Positions 44,898 through 53,740 of a stretch of DNA of 64,000 nt are shown here, piece after piece (positions within the stretch are counted from its first letter, which is position 1; each line of letters opens with the position of its first letter). The position numbers were made by a program, and so were the translations under genes. Origin of the DNA: Desulfomicrobium baculatum DSM 4028 (GTDB taxonomy: Bacteria > Desulfobacterota > Desulfovibrionia > Desulfovibrionales > Desulfomicrobiaceae). The notes beneath the pieces were generated by a model. The model did no database searches. It was not told the DNA's origin and saw nothing but the letters and a program-made list of their open reading frames with translations. The stretch spans positions 498,501 to 562,500 of the forward strand of contig NC_013173.1 in the NCBI RefSeq assembly GCF_000023225.1. Reading direction: 5' to 3'.

Positions 44898-45338
44898 ATG
44901 AGCCGGACCGCCGAAGACGCCAGGAAGCGAGCCCGCGATATCCGGGATGAGGCTCTGGCCAAGCATGCCGAGCGTGACCGGGCTTCGCTCGTGGCCGTGC
45001 GCGACGAACTTGCCGCGCTCAAAACTATGGTCGCCGGGCAGCAGGAACAGCTTGCCCGGCTGACCGGCATGATCGCCGAATTGACCGCCGGCTTTGCGCC
45101 AAACGACGTGCAAGGCCGCACCAATCCCTCCACTCCCCGTCCTCTCTCTGCCGGAAAACGGGCAGCCCTGGAGCGCATCCGCGAACTGCGCGAGCAGGAT
45201 CTCTCTTTTTCCCGGATTTGTGACATCTTTCAGGCCGAGGGGTTCCCGACCCTGTCGGGCCAGGGCCACTGGTCCAAGGGCACCCTGTGGAACCTCTGGA
45301 AAAATCACGCCCACCAGCTGGATATGTCCCGCCCGTGA
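44898..45338 (+). CDS. Coiled-coil protein with C-terminal recombinase-like helix-turn-helix
   Basis: 146 residues from the ATG at 44898; the frame continues upstream and the true start is uncertain. The N-terminal half is a charged coiled coil (EDARKRARDIRDEALAKHAERD, ALKTMVAGQQEQLARLTGMIAEL). The C-terminal half, LSFSRICDIFQAEGFPTLSGQGHWSKGTLWNLWKNH, resembles the HTH found after serine recombinase catalytic domains (IADxLNxEGxPTxxGxxWSxxTV). The catalytic domain is absent. It might be a DNA-binding adaptor; function unknown. Confidence 0.6.
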   Translation: MSRTAEDARKRARDIRDEALAKHAERDRASLVAVRDELAALKTMVAGQQEQLARLTGMIAELTAGFAPNDVQGRTNPSTPRPLSAGKRAALERIRELREQDLSFSRICDIFQAEGFPTLSGQGHWSKGTLWNLWKNHAHQLDMSRP

Positions 45339-45512
45339 CCGGCCGCGGCTGCGTGCCCGGATTCGCCGCGCTTCCCTGGACTGTTTTTTTGGCGTACCGT
45401 TCAAGCTGTTTCCGTTTGCCTCGGAATTCAACCGGCTGTCCGCTTTCCGCCGGGATGGATGCGAAGCGGAATCAAGCGCCCCGTTCATCCGTCATGACCA
45501 AATGGAGCCGCC

Positions 45513-47231
45513 ATGAGTACGGAATTTCTGTCCGATGAGGGTGATGTCTGTTTTGATCAGACACGTCGTTTCGAAATTTTGCGCGAGATTTTCGACAGTC
45601 TGAGCGAACACGTGGCGGTAATTGACCGCGATGGCTGCATTGTCGACACAAACCGCAGCTGGCAACGTTTCGCGGCTGAAAGCGGAACGGCCGACGAGTG
45701 TCGCCTGCAGGGCCAGAATTACATAGAGGTCTGTGATTCCGCTCAAGGCTCGGCCGTGGAGGAAGCAAAGCAGGCCGCAGCCGGAATAAGGGCCGTGCTC
45801 TCGGGCGAAATTCCGGAGTTCAGCCTGGAATATCCATGTCATACGTCTTCGGGAAAACGCTGGTTTCTGATGACGGTCTCGCCGCTTGTCAGCCACGGCT
45901 CCATTGACGGTGCCGTGGTTTCCCATATCCAGATCACGGCTCGCAAACTGGCCGAGGCAGCGCTGGTCCGTTACGAACGCGCCATCGCGTCCTCCTCTTC
46001 TCTGGTCAGCATCATCGACAGTGATTTCGTCTATCAGCTCGTCAACGACAGTTATCTCAGGGTGCACAGGAAAGCGCGCGATGAAATCGAAGGGCGCAAG
46101 GTTGCCGAGATAGTGGGGCAGGACGTTTTCGACAAGCATGTCGGTCCGAAGCTCACCCGCTGTTTTGCCGGGGAGACCGTGGAGTACGAGGCCTGGTTCG
46201 ATACGAAATGGGCGGACAGGCGTTGCTACGCGGTGACGTATTATCCCTACCGCGAACGAGACGACAGCATCTCGGGCGCCGTGGTCACGGCCACGGACAT
46301 CACCGAGGCCAAGCGGATGCAGGATGAGATTGCAAACAGCGCCCGGCGTCTTGCCGAGGCCCAGCGGCTGGCGAAGGTCGGCAGCTTTGAAAAGGACTAC
46401 CTGCACGGAAAGAAGAGCTGGTCCGACGAATTTTGCCGTATTCTCGGGTATCCTCCGGATGCGGTCGATCCGGATTTCAATCTGTTCATGCATCACATCC
46501 ATCCCGACGACGAGCCCGCTTTCCGGGAAAATTTTGAAGCGGCCCAGGCCACGGGGCATGAATTCACGACCGAGCTGCGCATCCGCACCGTTCAGGGCGA
46601 GGAAAGACACGTCAGCCTGGTTTGCGGTTTTGACCTGCTGGAGGACGGCAGCATGTTCCGCCTGCACGGAGCCATGGCCGACGTGACCGAGCGCCGGCTG
46701 GCGGAGCTGCGCCTGGAGCGTCTGGCCAACACCGACGAACTGACCGGCCTGCCCAACCGCAGGCATTTTCTGGAGTGCGTGCGTGCGGAGATGACCCGCT
46801 CCAGGCGTTTTGGAAAGAGCCTGTGCGTGGCCATGGTCGACATCGACGATTTCAAAAAGGTTAACGATACCCATGGCCACGGGGTCGGGGATCTGGCCTT
46901 GCGGCATGTGGCTCAAACCATCAACGGTTTGCGCAGGGCAGTGGACGTGGTCGGGCGTCTTGGAGGCGAGGAGTTTTGCGTCCTGTTTCCCGAGGCGGGA
47001 CTCGCAGCTGGAATCACGGCGGCGGAGCGCGTGCGCAAGGCACTGGCCGAAGCGGTTCTCGAGCATGGGGACCTGCGCTTGCGGCTGACGGTCAGCATCG
47101 GCCTGGCGGAATACTCGGGGGACGAGAGCCTGGACGGGCTTTTGAGGCGCAGCGACGAGGCTCTTTACGAAGCCAAGCGCACCGGCAAGAACCGGGTCTG
47201 TTCCCGGGGAGTGGATTCCGCTCCGGCATGA
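45513..47231 (+). CDS. PAS-GGDEF diguanylate cyclase
   Basis: 572 residues. Three PAS-like domains at about residues 15-140, 155-270 and 285-395 (phrases VAVIDRDGCIVDTN, SLVSIIDSDFVYQLVNDSYL and WSDEFCRILGYPPDAVDP), then a GGDEF domain starting at TDELTGLPNRRHF. The active-site loop is RLGGEEF at about 484-488, so it is probably active. RxxD-type product inhibition upstream is not seen. It makes cyclic di-GMP in response to small-molecule or redox signals read by the PAS domains. There is no transmembrane segment, so it is cytoplasmic. Confidence 0.94.
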   Translation: MSTEFLSDEGDVCFDQTRRFEILREIFDSLSEHVAVIDRDGCIVDTNRSWQRFAAESGTADECRLQGQNYIEVCDSAQGSAVEEAKQAAAGIRAVLSGEIPEFSLEYPCHTSSGKRWFLMTVSPLVSHGSIDGAVVSHIQITARKLAEAALVRYERAIASSSSLVSIIDSDFVYQLVNDSYLRVHRKARDEIEGRKVAEIVGQDVFDKHVGPKLTRCFAGETVEYEAWFDTKWADRRCYAVTYYPYRERDDSISGAVVTATDITEAKRMQDEIANSARRLAEAQRLAKVGSFEKDYLHGKKSWSDEFCRILGYPPDAVDPDFNLFMHHIHPDDEPAFRENFEAAQATGHEFTTELRIRTVQGEERHVSLVCGFDLLEDGSMFRLHGAMADVTERRLAELRLERLANTDELTGLPNRRHFLECVRAEMTRSRRFGKSLCVAMVDIDDFKKVNDTHGHGVGDLALRHVAQTINGLRRAVDVVGRLGGEEFCVLFPEAGLAAGITAAERVRKALAEAVLEHGDLRLRLTVSIGLAEYSGDESLDGLLRRSDEALYEAKRTGKNRVCSRGVDSAPA

Positions 47232-47283
47232 GCGATGACCGACCCGGCCGTGTGACCGGGTCGGCGCAGGAAAATGCGGCTTA

Positions 47284-48246
47284 TCAGAACAGGCGCAGCA
47301 GGTCCGGCATGAAAGTGGGCACTGACCAGCCCGGAACATAGCGGTTTAGGGTTTCCAGGATCGCGACCAGCAGCATGCTCGCATGGACAAGCGAGAGAAC
47401 GGCCGCTCCGATCATCGAAACCTTGAAGCGCATGGGGTTTTCACTGACGGTGACGAGAAGCGAGAGGAGCATGGCCAGTCCCAGGCAGGCCGCGCTGGCC
47501 AGGCCGGCATAAAAGATCTGAGGCAGGTGCAGATTGAAGACCCCTTTGAGGCTCGCATAGAGCCAGACCATCACCGCAAGGACAATGAGGCCGCAGACCA
47601 GATGCCATTTGGCCAGAAAGGGCGCGGCAAAACGGTAATAGTCCCGGCCCCAGTCATCGGCGTCCCGGCGCAGCAGCAGATAGCACAGGCCAGCGGCAGC
47701 CGCCATGCAGAGCGACAGCGGCAGCCACAGCGCCATCAGCGGCCACAGCGCTGATCCCCAAGGTGGCAGAAAGGCCGGAGAATCGAGGCCGACGCCGCGG
47801 AAGAAGAGCAGCCCCAACCCCGCCAGCGCCCAGTAGCCGTATTTGATCGGAATATTGGCCACGCATCCAAGCAGAAAGTGGATGGCCTTTCTTTCCCTGG
47901 CGAACTTCCACCCCAGATCGTAGCCGCCCAGGGCCATGCTTCCAAAGAAAGGCAGGGCCAGCGCGGCGATCAGCAGCAGACGGTTGCCTGTCACGAATTC
48001 GGATTGCCAGAACGGGTGAGAGAACAGAAGCGCCGCGCAGGCTGCGATCACTAGCCAGAAGAGAACATGGCCGCCCAAGGCCAGCCTGGACATCTGTCTG
48101 GCCGCGCGTGCGGGAAACGGTTTTCCGGAAATGAGCCCGATGAGTTCGCTGACCAGGGCAATGGCCGGAGCGCCCCAGAAAAGGGCGGCCAGGAGCAGGG
48201 GCAGGGGAAGCAGGGCAAATGCCCACATGGGTACTATGAGCGCCAT
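47284..48246 (-). CDS. Polytopic membrane protein of unknown function
   Basis: 320 residues from the ATG at 48246 (GAGG five bases upstream); the open frame extends upstream without a membrane segment or similarity. About eight hydrophobic segments, beginning IVPMWAFALLPLPLLLAALFWGAP and including GGHVLFWLVIAACAALLF and YRFAAPFLAKWHLVCGLIVLAVMVW. Several histidines in helices (GGHVLF, KWHLV, LVHASML) could bind heme or metal, as in respiratory membrane subunits, but no family is recognised. It faces the diguanylate cyclase gene tail to tail. Confidence 0.75.
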   Translation of the reverse strand: MALIVPMWAFALLPLPLLLAALFWGAPAIALVSELIGLISGKPFPARAARQMSRLALGGHVLFWLVIAACAALLFSHPFWQSEFVTGNRLLLIAALALPFFGSMALGGYDLGWKFARERKAIHFLLGCVANIPIKYGYWALAGLGLLFFRGVGLDSPAFLPPWGSALWPLMALWLPLSLCMAAAAGLCYLLLRRDADDWGRDYYRFAAPFLAKWHLVCGLIVLAVMVWLYASLKGVFNLHLPQIFYAGLASAACLGLAMLLSLLVTVSENPMRFKVSMIGAAVLSLVHASMLLVAILETLNRYVPGWSVPTFMPDLLRLF

Positions 48247-48513
48247 GGGAACCTCGTGCGCGGTGTGGTTTTGTATGCACATGTCCGGTTGTTTCATCCG
48301 GCCAAGGCGCAGGTTGTCAGACAGGTGGGCTTGCCTCCACCAGCCTTTGCAATCAACGCCGGATGGGGGGTATGAGTAAGGACCGACCGGACTGATCGAA
48401 TGGGGGCTTTCTGCCCCAAAAGAGCGCAAGAGGCAAGGCGGTACCACCCTTGAAAATTGGCGGGTTCTCTCCTATGCCACATGCGTAATGCGGAAGAAAA
48501 CGGTGACTGTGAC

Positions 48514-49533
48514 ATGAGATCAACGCTGGTCTTCGTGACCGGAATGCTTGTCGGCGTTCTGCTTTCCTGGGCAAGCGGTCCTGCGTCCATGTATCTTGCC
48601 CGTGGCTGGCCTGCCTTGCGGCTGGTGGAGACGCCCGCCAGGATGGTGCCCAGTCTCACGTCCGTGCAGGACGACAATGTCGCCATGGGGAGGCCTTCCG
48701 CGTCAGTCCTGCGCCGGCCGGTTACGCGCAGCGTGCGCATGGCCACGTCCAACGTGATCCTGGTCCGGGAGGCTGCCGTTTCATCGAATGCGACGGGCGC
48801 GCACGCATCGGCGCAGATTCCCGCAGGCCTCGGCGCTCCTGTCGTTGCTGCGAACGCGACCATCGGTTCCGCTGCCGAACCGTCCGCCGCGCCCTTGCCT
48901 GAATCCGTTCACGCTGCAAAGGCTGGGCTAAAAACAGCCGCGCCAGTGCCGGATATTTCCAAATCAAAGTCGGGCAGTTCCAAATCAGTGCCGGATATTT
49001 CTAAATCAGAGTCGGGTAGTTACAAAGCACGGCCGGTCACTTCCAGGCCGGATAGCGCAGTCACGGCAAAGGCACCCGCTGCATCGGCGGATGCCTTGAA
49101 AAAAAAGGCCGCGGCGGAAATATCGCCGGAACAGGAGTACGCCCGCGCCCTCAAGAGCTACCAGAATGGCCGCCATGCGCTGGCCCGGGAGCAGTTTGCC
49201 GCGTTCATGCGGAATTTTCCCCGCCACAGGCTTTTGCCCAACGCCCTCTACTGGACCGGGGAGACATGGTATGCCGAGGCTCGCTATGACCGCGCCATGA
49301 AGTACTTCACGCAGGTCGTACAGGACCATCCTCGCCATGGCAAAAGCGCGGACGCGCTCTTGAAATTGGCCTACTCGGCACTGCGTCAGGGACAGCACGA
49401 GCAGGCCGGAGTCTATCTGCAGCAGCTGGAGGTCCGCTACCCCGATTCCCCGGCTTCCCGCCTTGGCCGCCAGGCGCGCGGCAGGATACAGGGGTGCAGC
49501 GAATTCATAACGGTGGCGCTGGCCCGTGGATGA
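48514..49533 (+). CDS. CpoB/YbgF-like TPR protein with proline/serine-rich linker
   Basis: 339 residues from the ATG at 48514; the ATG at 48481 is also possible. An N-terminal hydrophobic anchor (LVFVTGMLVGVLLSWASG) is not followed by a lipobox. A long low-complexity linker follows (residues about 40-200), then three TPR-like repeats (EQEYARALKSYQNGRHALAREQFAAFMRNFP, NALYWTGETWYAEARYDRAMKYFTQVVQDHP). The linker holds a 42-bp tandem duplication (48946-48987 and 48988-49029) giving VPDISKSKSG and VPDISKSESG. CpoB acts with Tol-Pal in envelope division. A second, more typical CpoB is at 56318. It overlaps dprA by 8 bp. Confidence 0.75.
   Translation: MRSTLVFVTGMLVGVLLSWASGPASMYLARGWPALRLVETPARMVPSLTSVQDDNVAMGRPSASVLRRPVTRSVRMATSNVILVREAAVSSNATGAHASAQIPAGLGAPVVAANATIGSAAEPSAAPLPESVHAAKAGLKTAAPVPDISKSKSGSSKSVPDISKSESGSYKARPVTSRPDSAVTAKAPAASADALKKKAAAEISPEQEYARALKSYQNGRHALAREQFAAFMRNFPRHRLLPNALYWTGETWYAEARYDRAMKYFTQVVQDHPRHGKSADALLKLAYSALRQGQHEQAGVYLQQLEVRYPDSPASRLGRQARGRIQGCSEFITVALARG
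48946..49029 (+). repeat. 42-bp tandem duplication in the CpoB-like linker
   Basis: Two adjacent 42-bp units, starting GTGCCGGATATTTC, differ at a few positions and keep the frame. They are lower in G+C than the surroundings. Confidence 0.9.
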
Positions 49534-50629
49534 ATTCAGCGCCAGCCTGGCCTTGCGCCACACCAGCGGTCTTGGGCCACGGACCTGGAAGCGTCTGCTT
49601 TCGCATTATGGCGATGCCCTTTCCGCCGTTTCGGATTCCTCTTTCTGGACAGCGCGCGGGTTGGTTTCGGCACGGGTACAGGCCGAATTCGTCCGCGGCG
49701 GCTGGCGCGAAAAGGCCGCAGATGAGCAGCGCCGGGCGCAGAGTTTCGGTTTTCCCGCTGTTTTTTTTGGAGACCGCGCCTACCCGGATTTCTTGCGCGA
49801 GATCCCTGATCCGCCTCTTTTTCTGTATTATCTTGGCGACCTGACCCTGCTTTCCCGGCCTTGCGTGGCCGTGGTCGGGTCACGGGGCGCGTCGCGCTAC
49901 GGCGTGGACATGGCGGAGAGCATGTCGGCCTTTTTGAGCGCGTCCGGGATCTGCGTGGTTTCGGGCTTTGCCCAGGGCATCGATCGCGCCGCGCATCAGG
50001 GCGCCCTGCGCGGAGTGGGTGGTACCATCGCCGTCTTGGGCACGGGTCTTGACCTTGTTTATCCGGCCTCCAACACCGACCTGTGGAAACAAGTCGCCGC
50101 CCATGGGCTCATCGTCAGCGAGTTCGCGCCGGGCACCCGGCCCGATGGAATAAATTTTCCGCATCGCAATCGCATTGTCAGCGGCCTTTCTCTGGGTGTA
50201 TTGGTTGTCGAAGGGGCGCTCGGCAGCGGCAGCCTGATCACCGCCAATCTGGCTTTGGCTCAGAACCGCGATGTTTTCGCTCTGCCCGGTCCAGCCAACG
50301 TGAAAAACTATCAGGGCTGCCACCAGCTCATCCGTCAGGGTGCTTGCCTTGTGCAGAGCGGGGAAGATATTCTGCAAGAATTGCAGCCTCGGCTGGGCGC
50401 TCTTTGCGTGCCCGAGGCGCCCGTCCCCGAGTTTCTGCCGCGTGAGCCGGACGATCCGGAACAGCGAGTCGTGCATCGCCTGCTTGCAGCTGGCGAGGCC
50501 CTGCATGTCGACACCCTGACCCGCCGGACGGGCTGGGCTGCGAACAAGGTCAGTTCCACGCTCCTTTTCATGGAACTTCAAGGGCTTGTGAGACAGCTTC
50601 CGGGCATGTACTATGTCCTTGCAACGTGA
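49526..50629 (+). CDS. dprA: DNA-processing protein DprA
   Basis: 367 residues starting at GTG 49526, overlapping the CpoB-like gene. A short N-terminal SAM/HhH-like region (HTSGLGPRTWKRLLSHYGDALSA) precedes the Rossmann core with VAVVGSRGASRYG, VSGFAQGIDRAAHQGAL, VLGTGLDLVYP, GALGSGSLITANLALAQNR and FALPGP. A C-terminal winged helix (LHVDTLTRRTGWAANKVSSTLLFMELQGLVRQ) follows. DprA loads RecA on incoming single-stranded DNA during transformation. It lies in an operon-like run with signalling genes and a Xer recombinase. Confidence 0.96.
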   Translation: MDEFSASLALRHTSGLGPRTWKRLLSHYGDALSAVSDSSFWTARGLVSARVQAEFVRGGWREKAADEQRRAQSFGFPAVFFGDRAYPDFLREIPDPPLFLYYLGDLTLLSRPCVAVVGSRGASRYGVDMAESMSAFLSASGICVVSGFAQGIDRAAHQGALRGVGGTIAVLGTGLDLVYPASNTDLWKQVAAHGLIVSEFAPGTRPDGINFPHRNRIVSGLSLGVLVVEGALGSGSLITANLALAQNRDVFALPGPANVKNYQGCHQLIRQGACLVQSGEDILQELQPRLGALCVPEAPVPEFLPREPDDPEQRVVHRLLAAGEALHVDTLTRRTGWAANKVSSTLLFMELQGLVRQLPGMYYVLAT

Positions 50630-50651
50630 CTGAAGATCACTGGAGAAGAAT

Positions 50652-51005
50652 ATGCAAAAAATACCCCTGCAGCTGGCCCGGCCGGAAATGATTTTGGCCA
50701 AGCCCGTGACCCGGGAGAACGGGATGGTGCTCATCGCCGCAGGAACGGTTTTGACCGAGGGGCTTATTTCCAGGTTGGACAACATGGGCGTGGAGCTGCT
50801 CGTGGTCGAAGGCGAGAGTCTGGAAATGGGCGGCGGGTGCAACGAGGAAGTGCTCGCCAAAAAGCGCGAAAGACTTGAATATCTTTTCCGGAATTTTGCC
50901 GAGGACAGGTACATGCAGCAGGTCAAGCAGCTCGTTTCCGACTATTATGCGCGCCAGTGTGCCCTGGCCGCGGCAGCCCAGGCGGCAAAAGGAGAGGGAC
51001 AATAA
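50652..51005 (+). CDS. Small protein resembling the N-terminal leader of HD-GYP/HDOD proteins
   Basis: 117 residues, function not established. The first half (RPEMILAKPVTRENGMVLIAAGTVLTEGLISRLDNMGVELLVVEG) is a segment usually found fused in front of HD-GYP phosphodiesterases. The rest is helical and charged. It starts behind AGGAG-like AGAAGAA, and its TAA overlaps the next ATG (TAATG), so it is coupled to the HDOD gene. It may work with that protein as a split leader domain. Confidence 0.8.
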   Translation: MQKIPLQLARPEMILAKPVTRENGMVLIAAGTVLTEGLISRLDNMGVELLVVEGESLEMGGGCNEEVLAKKRERLEYLFRNFAEDRYMQQVKQLVSDYYARQCALAAAAQAAKGEGQ

Positions 51006-51829
51006 TGGAAGACGATCTGCGAACCAAGCAAAAGGGTGCGATTCTGGCGGTCAAGGACCTTCCGACCCTGCCCGGAGTCCTGCAGGAGGTCGCGATTCTG
51101 GTCGAGAACCCCAACTCCTCCACGGATCAGATAAGCCGGGCCATTTCCAAAGACCAGGTCCTCTCGGCCAAGGTTCTGAAAATGGTCAATTCGCCCATCT
51201 ACGGTTTTCCCGGGCGCATCGGCTCCATCCAGCACGCCCTGGTGCTGCTCGGCTTCAACGTCATCAAGGGCATCATCATCTCGACCTCCGTCTTTGAGGT
51301 CATGAACGAGAACATGAAGGGCCTGTGGGAGCACAGCCTGGGCTGCGCCCTGGCCAGTTCCGCCATCGCCCGGCAGATCGGCTGCAAGGACCCCGAGGAG
51401 TACGCCGTGGCCGGCCTGTTGCACGACATCGGCAAGGTCGTGGCTGCGGTGCAGCTCCCGGAAAAACGCGTGGCCATAGACGCCCTCGTCCAGGAAAAGG
51501 ACATCTCCTATCGTCAGGCCGAAAGCGAGGTGCTGGGTTTCGCCCACGACCGCATCAATCTGTGGCTGTGCAACTACTGGAATCTGCCTGCCAATCTCAA
51601 GGAAGGGCTTTCCTATCATCATCGGCCCATGTCGGCCACGCTCTACCCGAAAGTCGCGCAGGTCGTGCATGTGGGGAATTTCCTGGCGCGCCTGTTCGGC
51701 GTGGGCAATGGAGGGGACAATCAGGTCAGCGCCCTCGACGAGGGGGTGCTTGAAGCCCTTGAGATCACCCCGGAAGCGCTTTTCAAGATCATGAGTGGCC
51801 TTGAACGCGAATTTGTGGACCTGGCGTAG
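51005..51829 (+). CDS. HDOD-domain signalling protein
   Basis: 274 residues. The HDOD domain covers most of it: LPTLPGVLQEVAILVENPNSSTDQISRAISKDQVLSAKVLKMVNSP, IQHALVLLGFNVIKGIII, and LWEHSLGCALASSAIARQIG with HDIGKVVAA. HDOD proteins resemble HD-GYP enzymes but often lack full metal ligands. Here His/Asp in GLLHDIGK are kept while the GYP motif is absent. A regulatory or scaffold role in c-di-GMP or stress signalling is likely. It is coupled to the upstream small gene by TAATG. Confidence 0.92.
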   Translation: MEDDLRTKQKGAILAVKDLPTLPGVLQEVAILVENPNSSTDQISRAISKDQVLSAKVLKMVNSPIYGFPGRIGSIQHALVLLGFNVIKGIIISTSVFEVMNENMKGLWEHSLGCALASSAIARQIGCKDPEEYAVAGLLHDIGKVVAAVQLPEKRVAIDALVQEKDISYRQAESEVLGFAHDRINLWLCNYWNLPANLKEGLSYHHRPMSATLYPKVAQVVHVGNFLARLFGVGNGGDNQVSALDEGVLEALEITPEALFKIMSGLEREFVDLA

Positions 51830-51841
51830 GACCCCCGCATC

Positions 51842-52780
51842 ATGAAGGAAGGCAAACATTTTTTTCTGGTCACCGCCGATGCCAAGCTCGAAGGCAGCCT
51901 GCGCGCCCTGTGGCCCGAGGAGGAGGTCAAGTGGACCTGCTTTGGCAGGGGCACCTCGGCGCTGGAGTTTCTTTTCAGCGAGCCTCCGGACCTCCTGGTC
52001 GTGGACGAACAGCTGCCCGATCTGGCCGGGGTGGATCTCGTGCGCCTGATCAAGGGTGAGAACGTCTACCGACAGTTGCCGGTGGTGCTTTGCCTGGCCA
52101 GCGAAGATTTGGCCGAACTTCAGGATTTCAGCACCCTCGAAATCGATGATTTTCTGGTCAAGCCGTTTTCACCGTCCATCGCCAAGGGTCGTTTGATCCT
52201 GGCCTACCATCGCTCCACCCGCGAGCTCGACGCCAGCCCCCTGACCAAGCTGCCCGGCAATACATCCATAATCCACAGAATCCAGGATCTTATCGATCGG
52301 CAGGAGGATTTCGCCCTAGCCTATATCGATCTGGATCATTTCAAGTCGTTCAACGACAAATACGGCTTTTCACGGGGAGACGAGGTTCTGCTCATGACCG
52401 CGCGGGTCATAGTCAATTCCATCCGAGGCTTCATGGGCGCGAGTACTTTTGTCGGCCATGTGGGCGGGGATGATTTCGTCTTCATCGTGCCGCCGGAAAA
52501 GGCCGAGAGCGCCTGTCAGCAGGTTATCGACAATTTCGACTCCATTGTGCCTCATTTCTACGACCAGGAGGATCGCGCGCGCGGGGCCATCCACTCCCTT
52601 GATCGCAGGGGCAAGGAACAGGTTTATCCGCTCATGGCCATCTCCATTGCCGTTGTCTTGAACCACGGCGGTAAGCTCAAGCACTTTGGCGAGGCTTCCC
52701 AGATCGCCATGAACCTGAAGAAGGAAGCCAAAAAGAACCCCAAGAGTTGCTATGTCATGGACAAACGGGCACGCGCCTGA
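51842..52780 (+). CDS. Receiver-GGDEF response regulator
   Basis: 312 residues. The receiver domain (1-120) has the phosphoacceptor Asp55 in LLVVDEQLPDLAG and the switch Lys in DFLVKPFSP, although the N-terminal acidic pair is reduced to one Asp (TADAKLEG). The GGDEF domain begins at SPLTKLPGN (a variant of the DxLTGLPN motif) and has HVGGDDFVFI at about 208-212. The active loop is GGDDF rather than GGDEF/GGEEF, so activity is uncertain. It overlaps the Xer gene by 29 bp. Confidence 0.9.
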   Translation: MKEGKHFFLVTADAKLEGSLRALWPEEEVKWTCFGRGTSALEFLFSEPPDLLVVDEQLPDLAGVDLVRLIKGENVYRQLPVVLCLASEDLAELQDFSTLEIDDFLVKPFSPSIAKGRLILAYHRSTRELDASPLTKLPGNTSIIHRIQDLIDRQEDFALAYIDLDHFKSFNDKYGFSRGDEVLLMTARVIVNSIRGFMGASTFVGHVGGDDFVFIVPPEKAESACQQVIDNFDSIVPHFYDQEDRARGAIHSLDRRGKEQVYPLMAISIAVVLNHGGKLKHFGEASQIAMNLKKEAKKNPKSCYVMDKRARA

Positions 52781-53690
52781 CCCTGTCGCACTTTTTCTGC
52801 TCTATCTGGACGCCCAGCGTGGCTATTCCCCGGCCACTGTGGCCGCCTACGGGACCGATCTTGAAGGCGCGCACCTCTTTCTGGGGCGCAGGAGCAAGGG
52901 TTTTGACGCGCCGGGCGAAGTGACCAAGGCGGACATCACCGCGTATCTGGCCGACCTGCACAGGCGCGGGCTGGCCAAATCAAGCGTCTGCCGCAAGCTC
53001 TCGGCTTTGCGCGCCTTTTACCGCTTCCTGCGCCAGCGCAAGATGGTCGTGGAAGACCCCTGCGCGGCCCTCGCCAACCCGAAGCTGCCCAAGGTCCATC
53101 CCAAGGTATTAAATGTCGATCAGGCCATTCATCTGGTCGAAACCGAAATCACCCTCGACCCTGAAGGTCTGCGCGACCTGGCTTTGCTTGAGGTGCTCTA
53201 CGGTTCGGGGCTGCGCGTCAGCGAGGCCCTCGGACTTGATTTCGCCCATGTGGATCTGGACCAGAAGCTGGTGCGGGTGCTGGGCAAGGGCCGCAAGGAG
53301 CGCCTTGTTCCGCTTACCGGGCCGGCGGCGGAGCGCCTTGCCCGCTATATCGAACAGCGCGGGGCGTTTGCTCCGGCGGCGCGGGAGCAGGCTGTTTTTC
53401 TGGGCAAGCGGGGCGGACGGCTGTCGCGCAAGCAGGCGGACCGCATCGTTAAAGAAATGGCCGTGCGCAGCGGAGCGCCCTGCTCCATCAGCCCCCACAC
53501 CCTGCGCCACAGCTTCGCCTCGCACATGCTCCAGGCTGGCGCGGACTTGCGCAGCGTGCAGGAGCTTCTCGGCCACTCCCGCATCTCCACCACCCAGCGC
53601 TACACCCACCTGGATCTGGCGCAGGTCATGCGCGTCTACGACGCCGCCCACCCCCTGGCCGCGAAGAAGGACGAAATCCCCGATTCGTGA
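52752..53690 (+). CDS. xerC: Tyrosine recombinase, XerC/XerD type
   Basis: 312 residues. An N-terminal core-binding domain (YSPATVAAYGTDLEGAHLFL) precedes the catalytic domain with Arg in YGSGLRVSEAL, Lys in GKGRKERLVPL, His-x2-Arg in SPHTLRHSFASHML, His in ELLGHSRISTTQRYTH and the nucleophile Tyr near residue 284 in RYTHLD. Xer recombinases resolve chromosome dimers at dif. The size and the HTLRHSFAS context fit XerC or XerD; the choice of symbol is tentative. It starts inside the receiver-GGDEF gene. Confidence 0.92.
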   Translation: MSWTNGHAPDPVALFLLYLDAQRGYSPATVAAYGTDLEGAHLFLGRRSKGFDAPGEVTKADITAYLADLHRRGLAKSSVCRKLSALRAFYRFLRQRKMVVEDPCAALANPKLPKVHPKVLNVDQAIHLVETEITLDPEGLRDLALLEVLYGSGLRVSEALGLDFAHVDLDQKLVRVLGKGRKERLVPLTGPAAERLARYIEQRGAFAPAAREQAVFLGKRGGRLSRKQADRIVKEMAVRSGAPCSISPHTLRHSFASHMLQAGADLRSVQELLGHSRISTTQRYTHLDLAQVMRVYDAAHPLAAKKDEIPDS

Positions 53691-53740
53691 CGGCTTCTCG
53701 CGGATGGAGCGGATGGCGGCCATAGTGCCCCGGAAGAACC

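Noticed and set aside
45492-47339. A 615-codon open frame on the minus strand
   Set aside because: Antisense to the PAS-GGDEF gene, whose domains are clear.
51842-52780. Calling the receiver-GGDEF protein an active diguanylate cyclase
   Set aside because: The active-site loop is GGDDF and the receiver has a reduced acidic pocket; activity cannot be assumed from sequence.
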